NCBI GenBank assembly: GCA_002452215.1
Contig: DKCO01000022.1
Span: forward strand, 12,723-76,722
Source of the DNA: Spirochaetales bacterium UBA6872
GTDB lineage: Bacteria; Spirochaetota; Spirochaetia; Sphaerochaetales; Sphaerochaetaceae
Direction: 5' to 3'
DNA: 64,000 nt
Shown: positions 17,817 through 26,648 of the stretch, piece by piece
Layout: each line of letters opens with the position of its first letter
Position numbering within the stretch: the stretch's first letter is position 1
The notes under the pieces: generated by a model
Told to the model about the DNA's origin: nothing
Databases searched by the model: none
Seen by the model: the letters and a program-made list of their open reading frames with translations, nothing else
Position numbers and translations under genes: made by a program

Positions 17817-18701
17817 ATGAAGACGTTTGAAAGTGCAAAAGAATTAAAGGATCTTGCTCCTTGGAAAGAAAGAGAAACTGTTGTTTTTCTTAGTGATTTC
17901 GGGCTGGCAGATGGAGCTGTGAGTGCAATGAGAGGCGTTGCAGATGATGTTTGCCACTCTCTCAGGCTTGAGGATCTTACGCATGAGATTCCGCAATTCA
18001 ACATATGGGAAGCTTCATACAGGCTTATCCAAGCAATGACTTATTGGGCTGCTGGGACTGTTTTTGTGTCTGTTGTTGATCCTGGTGTAGGTTCTGAAAG
18101 GGAAAGCGTTGCTGTTCTTACCAAAAGCGGACATGTGATAGTATCTCCCGATAATGGAACGCTTTCTCATGTTGCCAGGGAAATAGGCATTTTGGAGCGA
18201 CGAAGGATATCAGAGAGGACAAACAGACTTAAGGATAGCCAAAGAAGCTATACATTCCATGGCAGGGATGTATATGCGTACACAGGTGCACGAATCGCAA
18301 GCGGGATAATATCCTTTGACGAAGTTGGGCCTGAGATCGGGAATTCTGTTGTCATGCTTGATATACAAGAGCCAAAGCTCGAGAATGGGCAAATAATAGG
18401 GTCCATAGATATACTCGATACGCGATATGGTTCTTTGTGGACTAATATACCAGATACTTTTTTTGCAAAGCTTGGCATAAAATATGGTGATTACGTAAAT
18501 GTTGAGATCTCAAAAGACAGAAGGATTGTATTTGGCGACAACTTGAAGTATTGCAGGAATTTCACCGAGGTTTCTCTCGGAGAGCCTCTTTTATATATAA
18601 ACAGTCTTTTGAATGTTTCTATTGCAATCAACCAGGGCTCTTTTTCCGATGAATACAGAATCGGAACTGGAGAAGGGTGGAGGATTAAATTATCAAAATA
18701 G
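17817..18701 (+). CDS. SAM hydrolase (DUF62, SAM hydroxide adenosyltransferase)
   Basis: The 294-aa protein has the DUF62/fluorinase-like signatures: VFLSDFGLADGAV (SAM-binding Asp), VVDPGVGSERE (VDPGVG motif) and VSPDNGTLSHV (PDNG motif), followed by FHGRDVYAYTGARIA. The family cleaves S-adenosylmethionine to adenosine and methionine using water; the RDxxxH-type arrangement (here HGRD) fits hydrolase rather than halogenase. The ATG at 17817 is taken as start, since the frame upstream runs antisense-free but hydrophobic through the previous gene. It precedes the ECF transporter genes, a context that suggests linked salvage or uptake. Confidence 0.88.
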   Translation: MKTFESAKELKDLAPWKERETVVFLSDFGLADGAVSAMRGVADDVCHSLRLEDLTHEIPQFNIWEASYRLIQAMTYWAAGTVFVSVVDPGVGSERESVAVLTKSGHVIVSPDNGTLSHVAREIGILERRRISERTNRLKDSQRSYTFHGRDVYAYTGARIASGIISFDEVGPEIGNSVVMLDIQEPKLENGQIIGSIDILDTRYGSLWTNIPDTFFAKLGIKYGDYVNVEISKDRRIVFGDNLKYCRNFTEVSLGEPLLYINSLLNVSIAINQGSFSDEYRIGTGEGWRIKLSK

Positions 18702-18719
18702 CTATGGTTTTGGCCATAG
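18702..18719 (+). terminator. Hairpin between SAM hydrolase and ECF genes
   Basis: CTATGG (18702-18707) pairs with CCATAG (18714-18719), directly after the stop codon. The T run is poor (AGATTTTATA), so it may be an attenuator or an mRNA-stabilising hairpin within the operon rather than a full stop. Confidence 0.35.
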
Positions 18720-18740
18720 TAGATTTTATAGGAGTTGAAA

Positions 18741-19304
18741 ATGGGAAAAAAGAACTCTGTAGGTATCATTAAGGGAGTAGTTGTCTCAGCTATTGGGATT
18801 GCTCTCTATGGTTTTGGTGGAATGCTTGCAATTCCAGTATTTGCAAATACAACTCTCAAACCAGCAATGGCTATCCTTGCTCTATTTGGTGCTATGTATG
18901 GTCCATTTATAGGCTTTGTGGTTGGATTTGTCGGACACATTCTCACTGATGCATTCTCAGGTTGGGGTGTTTGGGTGACATGGGCATTGGGTTCAGGCCT
19001 TGTTGGTGCAGGAATAGGCTGCTATGGCTATTTGACAAAGCATAGCCTGGAAAATGGCATTTTCGGAGTAAAGGAGTTTGGGATTCTTACAGCTCTTGCA
19101 TTTGTTTCAAACTTTGTTGGCTATATGATTTCAGCTATCCTTGATTTCTTGTTCATGGGGGAGCCTTTGAATAAAGTTGTCACACAGCAATTGATTGTTG
19201 CTCTTTCCAATACAGTCATTATTGCTGTAATTGGCTCTCTTCTGTTGCTTCTGATTGCAAGAAGGAATTCAGCAGGCAAGAACTTGGAAGAGGAAAACCT
19301 CTAG
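18741..19304 (+). CDS. ECF transporter substrate-binding (S) component, UPF0397 type
   Basis: The 187-aa integral membrane protein has about five to six hydrophobic segments and the UPF0397 pattern near the N-terminus: GIALYGFGGMLAIPVFANTT, then AILALFGAMYGPFIGFVVGF and ILTDAFSGWGVW. In ECF (group I) transporters the S component binds the vitamin or small solute, and the energising module is encoded alongside. Here the module follows after one base. AGGAG at 18730-18734 supports the ATG at 18741. The substrate is not known; the adjacent SAM hydrolase hints at a methionine- or adenosine-related solute, which is inference only. Confidence 0.85.
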   Translation: MGKKNSVGIIKGVVVSAIGIALYGFGGMLAIPVFANTTLKPAMAILALFGAMYGPFIGFVVGFVGHILTDAFSGWGVWVTWALGSGLVGAGIGCYGYLTKHSLENGIFGVKEFGILTALAFVSNFVGYMISAILDFLFMGEPLNKVVTQQLIVALSNTVIIAVIGSLLLLLIARRNSAGKNLEEENL

Positions 19305-19305
19305 A

Positions 19306-21930
19306 ATGATAAAGTTCAGCGATTTCTCCTTCACATATAAAGCGCAAAAAAAACCTACGCTTAAATCCATCAACCTTGAGATAAGAGATGGCGAAAAGAT
19401 CCTTATCCTTGGCCCATCAGGGTCTGGGAAATCCACGCTAGGCAATTGCATAAATGGATTGATTCCGCATGTTATCGAAGGGAAAATGGAGGGATCGCTG
19501 ACTGTAAATGGAAAAGATGTCAAGACTACAGATGTCTCTGACTTGTCGAGGATGGTTGGCACTGTATTGCAAGATACAGATGGCCAGTTTGTGGGCTTGA
19601 GTGTTGCAGAGGACATTGCTTTTTCTTTGGAAAACAGGGAGGTCGAGATCGAAAGGATGCATAAGCTTGTATATGAAGCCGCATCTATTGTCGATATGGA
19701 GGATTTCCTCTCTGTAAGTCCGGATGACTTATCTGGAGGGCAAAAACAGAGAGTATCGCTTGCAGGTGTCCTTGTTGATGATGTTGACATTCTTTTGTTT
19801 GATGAACCATTGGCCGCATTGGATCCGGCTACAGGCAAAAAGGCCATAGACCTTATCGATAGAGTCCACAAAGAGACAGGAAAGACGATAATCATAATCG
19901 AGCATAGACTAGAGGATGTCCTCTATCGTCCAGTCGATAGGATTATCTTGATAGACAATTCGACAATTGTTATGGATACAACTCCGGATATTCTTCTCTC
20001 GTCCCATGTCTTGGAAGAAAGCGGGATAAGACCGCCTTTGTATATTTCAGTGCTAAAGATGGCAGGATGCAAACTGATGCCTGGAACTGGTCTTGCTTCT
20101 ATAGATAATCTGGATATTTCGCCTTACAAGGAAAATATAAGGAGATGGTTTTCCAAGCAGAAAGTAGAAAAAGAGACGCAAAAGCAATCCGAGATTCTTG
20201 CATTTGACCATGTATCATATTCATATACTAATGATAGAAGAGCTGTGGATGATATATCATTCTCGATAAATAAAGGCGAGATGATATCGATAATCGGGAA
20301 AAATGGTGCAGGCAAATCAACAATTGCCCAGATGATGATGGCGATATTCCCACCTGATAGTGGCACTATAACCATAGATGGAGCTTTTGCAAATAATGAC
20401 AATATAGCTAAGCGCGCATCGAAAGTAGGTTATGTGATGCAGAATCCAAATCATATGATCTCGAATTCGATTGTATATGATGAAGTGGCTTTTGGTCTTA
20501 GACTTAAGGGGCTTGATGAAGACGATGTACATGATAGCGTTATCAATATCTTGCGCATTTGTGGGCTTGAGCGTTTTTACAAGTGGCCTATATCAGCTCT
20601 TTCATTTGGACAGAAAAAGAGAGTTACGATTGCATCGATATTGGTTATGAGACCAGAGATTCTGATTTTGGATGAGCCAACAGCGGGGCAGGACTATCGA
20701 CGCTATACAGACTTAATGAATTTTATTAAGCAACTGAATCGGGATCTTGGAATTACAATCATCTTTGTCACACATGATCTTCATCTTGCTCTTGAATATA
20801 CATCCAAGTCGATTGTAATGGCTGATGGAAAGCTTTTGGCTTATGAGAATGTGTCATCAATCTTTTCGAATCCTGAACTGTTGAAAAGAGCAAACTTGAA
20901 AGAAACATCATTGTTTGAGCTTTGTCGCAAAATGGAAATCCCAGACTCTGATATACCAGCATTCATAGATGCTTTTATATTGTCGGAAGAAGCAAAAACA
21001 GATAGTGATTTCAGCTCTGTGCACCTGGAATCCGGATTTTCAACTAGCTATACCGGGAAGAAAGATAAGAAACGGAAAAAAGATTTCAGTGCAAACAAGA
21101 TTGCTTTCGGATTCACATATATCGATGGATACAGCTGGATACACCGCTTGAACGGTGTGGCAAAATTCCTTGTCTTCTTGCTTTGGATAGTATTTTGCTT
21201 TGCGACATTCGATATAAGGCTTCTCTTAGTTGCTTTCTTTATCTCTATGTTTTGCACATTTACATCGAAAATCCCATTCAAGAAATTCAAGGTTCCATTG
21301 ATCGGGATGCTATCGCTTGTTCTTGTCAATGCGCTCTGTATCTACCTTTTCTCTCCTTCACAAGGCACAGCTGTGATCGGGTCAAGGACTTTAATCATTG
21401 GCTCTAGCAATATGGGATATGCACTTAGCTTGGAAGAGCTTTGGTATCTTGCTGTTGTTTGCTTGAAGCTTTTTACGATCTTCCCGATGGCCTTGTTGTT
21501 TGTTTTTTGCACTCATCCGTCCGAATTTGCATCCTCGTTGAATAAGATTGGTCTATCATATAGGATTTCTTATTCGATTTCCCTTTCATTAAGATACATA
21601 CCAGAGATCACAGATGACTTTGCAAATATAATGCATGCGCAAGAGGCTAGGGGAGTCGATATCTCAAAGAATGTATCGCTTGCTAAGCGAGTAAAGAATG
21701 TCACAAAAGTGCTTGCTCCACTTATACTGTCTTCGATAGATAAGATTGACATAATTACAAACGCAATGATTCTGAGAGGTTTTGGTATAAGAAAAAAGCG
21801 AACTTGGTACAGAGAGAGAAAGCTTTGCCCTATCGATTGGATTGCAATTTTCGTTGCCCTCCTTCTTGTATTCGTTGCTTTTTATTTCAGATTTGGTTTA
21901 GGCGTAAAATATTGGTACCCGTTTAATTGA
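19306..21930 (+). CDS. Fused ECF energising module: two ATPases plus T component in one protein
   Basis: The 874-aa product joins three normally separate parts. ATPase 1 (about 2-230) has GPSGSGKST, VLQDTDGQFV, LSGGQKQRV, LLFDEPLAALD and an EHR switch. ATPase 2 (about 285-510) has GKNGAGKST, VMQNPNHM, the variant signature LSFGQKKRV, LILDEPTAGQD and THD. After a linker, residues about 620-874 form an EcfT membrane domain with several hydrophobic segments and the coupling motifs QEARGVD and LRGFG (X-R-G). It should energise uptake by the S component encoded just upstream. Double-ATPase ECF proteins are known; adding EcfT to the same chain is less usual. Confidence 0.92.
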   Translation: MIKFSDFSFTYKAQKKPTLKSINLEIRDGEKILILGPSGSGKSTLGNCINGLIPHVIEGKMEGSLTVNGKDVKTTDVSDLSRMVGTVLQDTDGQFVGLSVAEDIAFSLENREVEIERMHKLVYEAASIVDMEDFLSVSPDDLSGGQKQRVSLAGVLVDDVDILLFDEPLAALDPATGKKAIDLIDRVHKETGKTIIIIEHRLEDVLYRPVDRIILIDNSTIVMDTTPDILLSSHVLEESGIRPPLYISVLKMAGCKLMPGTGLASIDNLDISPYKENIRRWFSKQKVEKETQKQSEILAFDHVSYSYTNDRRAVDDISFSINKGEMISIIGKNGAGKSTIAQMMMAIFPPDSGTITIDGAFANNDNIAKRASKVGYVMQNPNHMISNSIVYDEVAFGLRLKGLDEDDVHDSVINILRICGLERFYKWPISALSFGQKKRVTIASILVMRPEILILDEPTAGQDYRRYTDLMNFIKQLNRDLGITIIFVTHDLHLALEYTSKSIVMADGKLLAYENVSSIFSNPELLKRANLKETSLFELCRKMEIPDSDIPAFIDAFILSEEAKTDSDFSSVHLESGFSTSYTGKKDKKRKKDFSANKIAFGFTYIDGYSWIHRLNGVAKFLVFLLWIVFCFATFDIRLLLVAFFISMFCTFTSKIPFKKFKVPLIGMLSLVLVNALCIYLFSPSQGTAVIGSRTLIIGSSNMGYALSLEELWYLAVVCLKLFTIFPMALLFVFCTHPSEFASSLNKIGLSYRISYSISLSLRYIPEITDDFANIMHAQEARGVDISKNVSLAKRVKNVTKVLAPLILSSIDKIDIITNAMILRGFGIRKKRTWYRERKLCPIDWIAIFVALLLVFVAFYFRFGLGVKYWYPFN

Positions 21931-21944
21931 TTGCAGAGGTAGAT

Positions 21945-22832
21945 ATGGATAATAAAAGGATAGTGTTGGAAAATGACAATCTTATTGTTGAGATAGCCTC
22001 TTGCGGTGCTGAGTTGAAGAGGATCTATGGCAAGAAAAACAATTTGGAATATCTTTGGAAAGGAGACAAAACTGGCTTTTGGCAGCGAAGTGCTCCTTTG
22101 CTATTTCCTTTTGTTGGCAGGTTCCAGGATGGTATATACACATATAAAGGAGAAAGGTATTCGATTGCTTGTCATGGTTTTGCGAAAGATTCATCCTTCT
22201 CTCTTGCTGATTGTTCTTCTGTCAAAGCTGTCCTTGAACTGAAGAGCGATAGCGAGACGAAAAAAGCATACCCATTCGATTTCTTGCTTGTTGTGAGCTA
22301 TATTCTGGATGAATCATGCTTAAAAGAGGTTGTTGAAGTAGAGAATAGATCCAATTGTACGATGTTATTCAAGATTGGGTTTCACCCAGCATTCAATGTG
22401 CCTTTGCAAGATAATCTGTCTTTCGAAGACTACGAAATTGATTTTAAAGATGCAAATTGCATCAAGAGGCGAAAGATATCAAAGCGCGGACTTGAGACAG
22501 GAGATGACTTTGTTCCTGTTGAAATCGATGGAAATATATTGCATCTGGAGCATAATATATTCTCGAATGAGGCCCTTGTGCTATCGAATACTGGTGGAAG
22601 TGCGAAGCTCTTTTCCGGTAAATCAAATCACTATGTATCGCTGGAGTACAATACTTTTTGGTGTTCTCTTTGGCAAGAGCCAAGGCCCGATACTCCATTT
22701 GTCGCAATAGAACCTTGGTATAATCTGCCTGGAAAAGATAGTGTTATAGAGGATTTGGAGCAGATCAAAGACGTCGAAACTTTGCAAAAAGGCGAGAAAA
22801 AAAGCTTTGAATTAACTTTCAACTTTGGATAA
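21945..22832 (+). CDS. Aldose-1-epimerase-like protein (LacX group)
   Basis: The 295-aa product is a galactose-mutarotase-fold protein: SCGAELKRIYGKKNN at the start, LLFPFVGRFQDGIYTYKG, CHGFAKDSSF with a His that aligns to the catalytic region, and FKIGFHPAFNVP for the second His. Relatives act as aldose or hexose-6-phosphate epimerases; the exact sugar is unknown. AGAGG lies before the ATG at 21945. The longer frame start at 21927 overlaps the ECF stop. It is last in the long plus-strand gene run that began at 16154. A second, more classical mutarotase is at 59191. Confidence 0.8.
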   Translation: MDNKRIVLENDNLIVEIASCGAELKRIYGKKNNLEYLWKGDKTGFWQRSAPLLFPFVGRFQDGIYTYKGERYSIACHGFAKDSSFSLADCSSVKAVLELKSDSETKKAYPFDFLLVVSYILDESCLKEVVEVENRSNCTMLFKIGFHPAFNVPLQDNLSFEDYEIDFKDANCIKRRKISKRGLETGDDFVPVEIDGNILHLEHNIFSNEALVLSNTGGSAKLFSGKSNHYVSLEYNTFWCSLWQEPRPDTPFVAIEPWYNLPGKDSVIEDLEQIKDVETLQKGEKKSFELTFNFG

Positions 22833-22886
22833 CTTCTTGCAATATAACAAATTGCAAAAATATTTTACTAAGTATTCCAAAAAGGG

Positions 22887-22915
22887 TTGAAATTGTTGTT
22901 GAATCTAGCTATTAT
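22887..22915 (+). promoter_or_regulatory. Promoter of tRNA-Thr
   Basis: TTGAAA at 22887-22892 and TATTAT at 22910-22915 are 17 bases apart. The tRNA begins 24 bases after the -10 box. Confidence 0.6.
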
Positions 22916-22938
22916 TTAGCATGTTCGAAAGAGCATTT

Positions 22939-23012
22939 GCCTCCTTAGCTCAGCTGGCCAGAGCACGTGATTTGTAATCTCGGGGTCGTTGGTTCGAATC
23001 CGACAGGGGGCT
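22939..23012 (+). tRNA. tRNA-Thr (anticodon TGT)
   Basis: The acceptor arm GCCTCCT pairs with AGGGGGC, the D arm is GCTC..GAGC, and the T arm contains GGTTCGAATCC. The anticodon loop TTTGTAA gives TGT. The anticodon stem CGTGA/TCTCG has one T-T mismatch. CCA is not encoded: the discriminator base is followed by T residues. Confidence 0.9.
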
Positions 23013-23057
23013 TTTTTAATAGAGAATTTAGACTCATATTGTTGGAGGATTATAGAT

Positions 23058-23228
23058 ATGGCAGGTAATGTTTCAAAGAACGCTCATCGTGAAGGTGCTA
23101 AAGTCCTTATGAGCAGATGGGGTGGTGCAATCAAAATGAAGAGCGTCTTCGAGAATGGTAAGCTTCGCCACATTGCTTATTGTGAGAAGTCTGGAAATAC
23201 AGCTCGCAAGCCAAAGGATTTGATGTAA
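23058..23228 (+). CDS. Small basic protein of 56 aa, unknown
   Basis: The ATG at 23058 has a strong GGAGG 9 bases upstream, and a good terminator follows the stop, so the gene looks real. The product starts MAGNVSKNAHREGAKVLMSR and is rich in Lys/Arg. It has one Cys and no membrane segment. It has the size and charge of a ribosomal or nucleic-acid-binding protein, but I cannot match it to L28, L33 or another known small subunit. It follows tRNA-Thr by 45 bases and may be co-transcribed with it. Confidence 0.65.
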   Translation: MAGNVSKNAHREGAKVLMSRWGGAIKMKSVFENGKLRHIAYCEKSGNTARKPKDLM

Positions 23229-23251
23229 TCCATCCTTAAAAGATCAAGAAG

Positions 23252-23274
23252 CCCGTTTCGACGGGTTTTTTTGT
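23252..23274 (+). terminator. Intrinsic terminator of the 56-aa protein gene
   Basis: CCCGT, a TTCG tetraloop and ACGGG are followed by seven T residues. Confidence 0.85.
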
Positions 23275-23420
23275 TGCCTTGTTAGATTCATTTGTGTCGC
23301 TGTTAATATTTCTTTACATCGAAAATCATCGAAAAAACTGTAAATTTTATATCCTTAAAAGATAAAGCTGTGGTATAGTTTAGACTATAATAGTGTTTAT
23401 TATGATGAATTGTATATCAT

Positions 23421-23427
23421 GAGGAGG
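23421..23427 (+). promoter_or_regulatory. Ribosome binding site that fixes a GTG start
   Basis: GAGGAGG lies 7 bases before the GTG at 23435, the start of the 5'-nucleotidase lipoprotein. A TATAAT at 23386-23391 may be the -10 box, but no good -35 was seen. Confidence 0.7.
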
Positions 23428-23434
23428 AAAACCA

Positions 23435-25993
23435 GTGAAACGTTTTTCAAAGAAAATCTCTACACTCCTGCTGGCAGCATTGCTAGTTGTTGGGTTAATT
23501 GGTTGTTCAAGTACAGCTAAAGTAGAGACTGCACCCGGAATAATTGTTACAGCTCCTGCTGAAACAAAGGATACAGCTACTGTAGAAGCTCCAGCTCCTG
23601 CTCCACAGTTCACAGAACCAGAAAAAACTGAAGAAGTAGCTTCTGAGCCTGTGGTAGAACCAGAGGCTGAGGAAAGTGCTTTGGTTACTAGAGAGATATC
23701 GATGTATGGCTACAGTGCAACAATCGAAGCATATGATGGCTATGCATATGTGACATATCCAGAGATTGTTACATCTGGCGATATCGATCAAGCTGTTGCA
23801 GCTTTGAATGCAGCTTATCCTGGTGAACTCAATGGCGTAACTTATGCTATAACAGCACCTGGAAAGATGACAGTCGAGTATCCAGAAGGAATCCCAGCTA
23901 ATGTCATTAGCGCATATCTTGATGTTCTGGAATCAGATCTTCTCTACTATGTTTCCAACCTGGATCTAGTTGTCTCAGCTCCAGAGCCAACAGAAGTTGA
24001 AGAGGCTGTTGTCGTCGAGGAGCCTGTAGTTGAAACAGTAGATGTCGTAGAGCCAGAAGCTGAAGATGGCGTTTTGGTTGCTAGAGAGATATCGATGTAT
24101 GGCTATAGTGCAACAATCGAAGCATATGATGGCTATGCATATGTAACATACCCAGAGATTGTTACATCTGGCGATATTGATCAAGCTGTTGCAGCTTTGA
24201 ATGCAGCTTATCCTGGTCAGCTTGAGGGTGTGGTTTATACAGTAACAGCACCTGGAAAGATGACAGTCGAATATCCAGAGGGAATCCCAGCTGATGTTAT
24301 TGATGCTTACCTCGATGCTTTGGAATCAGATCTTGTTTACTATATTTCCAACCTCGACTTAGGTTCAGATGACGCAGAGCAAGCAGCAATTGTTGAGGAG
24401 ACTCCAGCTGTTGAAGAGGTAGCTGTTGTCGAAGAGACTCCAGCTGTTGTTGAAGAAGTTGTTTCAGAAGAGCCTGTTGTTTACCTTGGTGGAATCGAAG
24501 AGATTGAGAAAAATGCAAAGGGAGACAAGGAGTTTGATCTCTACGTTGTTCATACAAACGATGTACATGCACGAATTGTTCCTTCCGATGGTGGAATGGG
24601 ATACTCAAAGTTCTCTTCGCTTTTGAAGATGGGAAGAAGCTTGACAGATAATATCCTTCTTTTGGATGCTGGTGATGTTTCTCATGGCACAAACCTTGCT
24701 AACGTCTTCCAAGGAGAAACTGTTGGTGTTCTTTTGGAAATGCTAGGATATGATGCTGTTGCTCCAGGAAACCATGATTTCAACTACGGCTATCAAGCAC
24801 TTTTGGAAAAGGCAAAGCTTGCTGAGGAATATTCTAACTTGAGAGTTCTTGCAGCAAATGTAACAGACTCTGAAGGCAACCTTGTATTCCAGCCATACCA
24901 AGTTTATGACTACAATGGCTATAAGGTTGTTGTAATCGGACTTGCTACACCAGATACAAAGACTAAAGCCCATCCTAAGTATACAGAGGGTCTTGAGTTT
25001 ATGAGCGACGAAATTGTTAACAATGCTCAAGCATTCCTGGATTACGCAAATGAGATTGGTGATTTCGTGATTGTACTTGGCCACATTGGACTTGATGCTG
25101 ATGGTTCATCAGGTGTTACATCAGATTGGATTGCTTCAAATCTAAATGGAATCGATCTATTTGTTGATGGACACTCTCACACAGTTCTTGAGCATGGACT
25201 TCAGGTTAATGATACTCTTATCGTATCTACAGGCGAGTATTTGAAGAACTTCGGTGTTGTAGAGATCCATTTCAATGCTGATGGTGCAAAGATCACAGAT
25301 GCTAGACTTGTTTCAGCAGAAGAAGTTGAGAATCCTGAAGGAACTATCCTCGATACAGCATTCGGAATCAAGGAAGTACCAAACGATCCAGAAGTCGATG
25401 CATATGTTGCAAAGATGCAAGCTAAGCTTGATGAGATGTATAACGTTGTAGTTGCAACTATTCCAACAGACTTGGATGGTGCAAGAGAGAATGTCAGAAC
25501 AAAGAAGACAAATCTTTCAAGACTTGTTGTAGCAGCTCTTACAAATGAAACAGAAGCTGATTTCACAATCACAAATGGTGGCGGAATTAGAGCATCATTG
25601 AAGAAGGGTGATGTTACACTTGGAGATGTAAACAATGTTCTTCCATTCACAAATACAGTAGCTGTTTGTGAGATAACACCAGCAGAAGTATATGCAGCTT
25701 TGGAGCATGGATATTCAATGCTTCCTGAAACAAATGGTGGCTATGCTCAGACAGATCTTCAAGTCATTTACTCCAAGACAGCTCCTGCAGGATCAAGAAT
25801 TCTTAGAGTTCTTCTTAATGGCAAGCTCCTTGACAGAAATGACACAACAACTATCTACCATGTTGCTACAAACGACTTTATGGCAGCTGGTGGTGACGGA
25901 TATACAATGTTCGGAAAAGTTGTTCAGGTAGGAAGAATGATGAACGAAGTTTTTGCAGATTATCTTGCAGAAGTATATCCTCCAGAAAACTAA
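23435..25993 (+). CDS. 5'-nucleotidase/UshA-type lipoprotein with a duplicated N-terminal module
   Basis: The 852-aa product begins with a lipoprotein signal peptide ending in LIGC (lipid on Cys24). An acidic/Pro-rich linker leads to two near-identical modules of about 95 residues (about 83-178 and 214-309). From about residue 365 a metallophosphatase domain follows, with HTNDVHAR, LLDAGDVSHG, PGNHDFNYG, GHIGLD and DGHSHTV metal ligands. The C-terminal 5'-nucleotidase substrate domain contains TNGGGIRASL. It should hydrolyse nucleotides outside the inner membrane for salvage. GAGGAGG supports the GTG start. The gene stands alone between two tRNA genes. Confidence 0.9.
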   Translation: MKRFSKKISTLLLAALLVVGLIGCSSTAKVETAPGIIVTAPAETKDTATVEAPAPAPQFTEPEKTEEVASEPVVEPEAEESALVTREISMYGYSATIEAYDGYAYVTYPEIVTSGDIDQAVAALNAAYPGELNGVTYAITAPGKMTVEYPEGIPANVISAYLDVLESDLLYYVSNLDLVVSAPEPTEVEEAVVVEEPVVETVDVVEPEAEDGVLVAREISMYGYSATIEAYDGYAYVTYPEIVTSGDIDQAVAALNAAYPGQLEGVVYTVTAPGKMTVEYPEGIPADVIDAYLDALESDLVYYISNLDLGSDDAEQAAIVEETPAVEEVAVVEETPAVVEEVVSEEPVVYLGGIEEIEKNAKGDKEFDLYVVHTNDVHARIVPSDGGMGYSKFSSLLKMGRSLTDNILLLDAGDVSHGTNLANVFQGETVGVLLEMLGYDAVAPGNHDFNYGYQALLEKAKLAEEYSNLRVLAANVTDSEGNLVFQPYQVYDYNGYKVVVIGLATPDTKTKAHPKYTEGLEFMSDEIVNNAQAFLDYANEIGDFVIVLGHIGLDADGSSGVTSDWIASNLNGIDLFVDGHSHTVLEHGLQVNDTLIVSTGEYLKNFGVVEIHFNADGAKITDARLVSAEEVENPEGTILDTAFGIKEVPNDPEVDAYVAKMQAKLDEMYNVVVATIPTDLDGARENVRTKKTNLSRLVVAALTNETEADFTITNGGGIRASLKKGDVTLGDVNNVLPFTNTVAVCEITPAEVYAALEHGYSMLPETNGGYAQTDLQVIYSKTAPAGSRILRVLLNGKLLDRNDTTTIYHVATNDFMAAGGDGYTMFGKVVQVGRMMNEVFADYLAEVYPPEN
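23681..24361 (+). repeat. Intragenic tandem duplication (two units, 393-bp period)
   Basis: Unit 1 covers about 23681-23968 and unit 2 about 24074-24361, separated by an acidic linker. The first 45 residues of the units (from REISMYGY) are identical, and the DNA there differs at only about four synonymous positions. The second halves differ more (for example GELNGV against GQLEGV). Confidence 0.85.
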
Positions 25994-26014
25994 AAAGTTT
26001 CTTGGTAAAGATTG

Positions 26015-26042
26015 ATGGGTACTCGAAAGGGTACCCATTTTA
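26015..26042 (+). terminator. Terminator of the 5'-nucleotidase gene
   Basis: ATGGGTAC (26015-26022) pairs with GTACCCAT (26031-26038), followed by TTTTAAAT. The U tract is short. Confidence 0.6.
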
Positions 26043-26204
26043 AATAACTAGACAGGATTATGTTGAACCGTTACTTTAAAAGCAGGAATTGGAAATGAGA
26101 AAAAATGATTGCATTGGAAAATAGATGCATCGATAGGAAAGTTGATTGCTTTTTCTCGTCATAGAAGATATTAGATAAATTATCAAATTTTATCCAAAAC
26201 CCAC

Positions 26205-26233
26205 TGGACAACATCCTTTGAAAAGTGTATAAC
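26205..26233 (+). promoter_or_regulatory. Promoter of tRNA-Asn
   Basis: TGGACA at 26205-26210 and TATAAC at 26228-26233 with a 17-base spacer, 43 bases before the tRNA. The stretch 26043-26204 holds nothing that I can identify. Confidence 0.5.
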
Positions 26234-26276
26234 ATACCATGTGCTTAGGGATTGTATAGATCCAGAGCAAAAGTAT

Positions 26277-26349
<73 letters not shown>

Positions 26350-26439
26350 TTTAAGATAATCCTTTACAATGTAAGGGATTTTTTTATTTTAGTCATCAAA
26401 CTTATTTATCAGATGAAAATCATACAAAAAGTATAGAGA

Positions 26440-26586
26440 ATCCTTGAAGTAAGACCAAAAACCTTAAGTTTTCTTCGCTATAGCAAGACTTCTTTTTGTA
26501 GTCATAGGTTTCGTTGCTATTAGATTATAGAAGAATGTGAATCTTGCTACAGGTGTTCCTGTCGTTTTGAGATTGCACTCTGGCAT
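26440..26586 (-). pseudogene. Remnant resembling single-stranded DNA-binding protein (ssb)
   Basis: On the minus strand one frame (26464-26586) reads MPECNLKTTGTPVARFT, and a shifted frame from 26518 downward reads SNETYDYKKKSCYSEEN. In SSB proteins the pattern DPE...TxxGTPVARFTLASNxxY...EE follows in exactly this order, so these look like two out-of-frame pieces of one decayed ssb. There is no intact start or C-terminal domain. This is pattern recognition over about 45 residues and could be coincidence. Confidence 0.4.
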
Positions 26587-26648
26587 TGATCATTTTGCGA
26601 TGCAGACTCTGTCTATAGCGCGCAGTGCTTAGGCGGAGTTGATTGCAT

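Noticed and set aside
22989..23057. Upstream extension of the 56-aa protein
   Set aside because: It would start inside tRNA-Thr; the ATG at 23058 has a proper ribosome binding site.
23233..23363. 12-base direct repeat (23233-23244 and 23352-23363)
   Set aside because: AT-rich and short; chance occurrence is plausible and no function is suggested by position.
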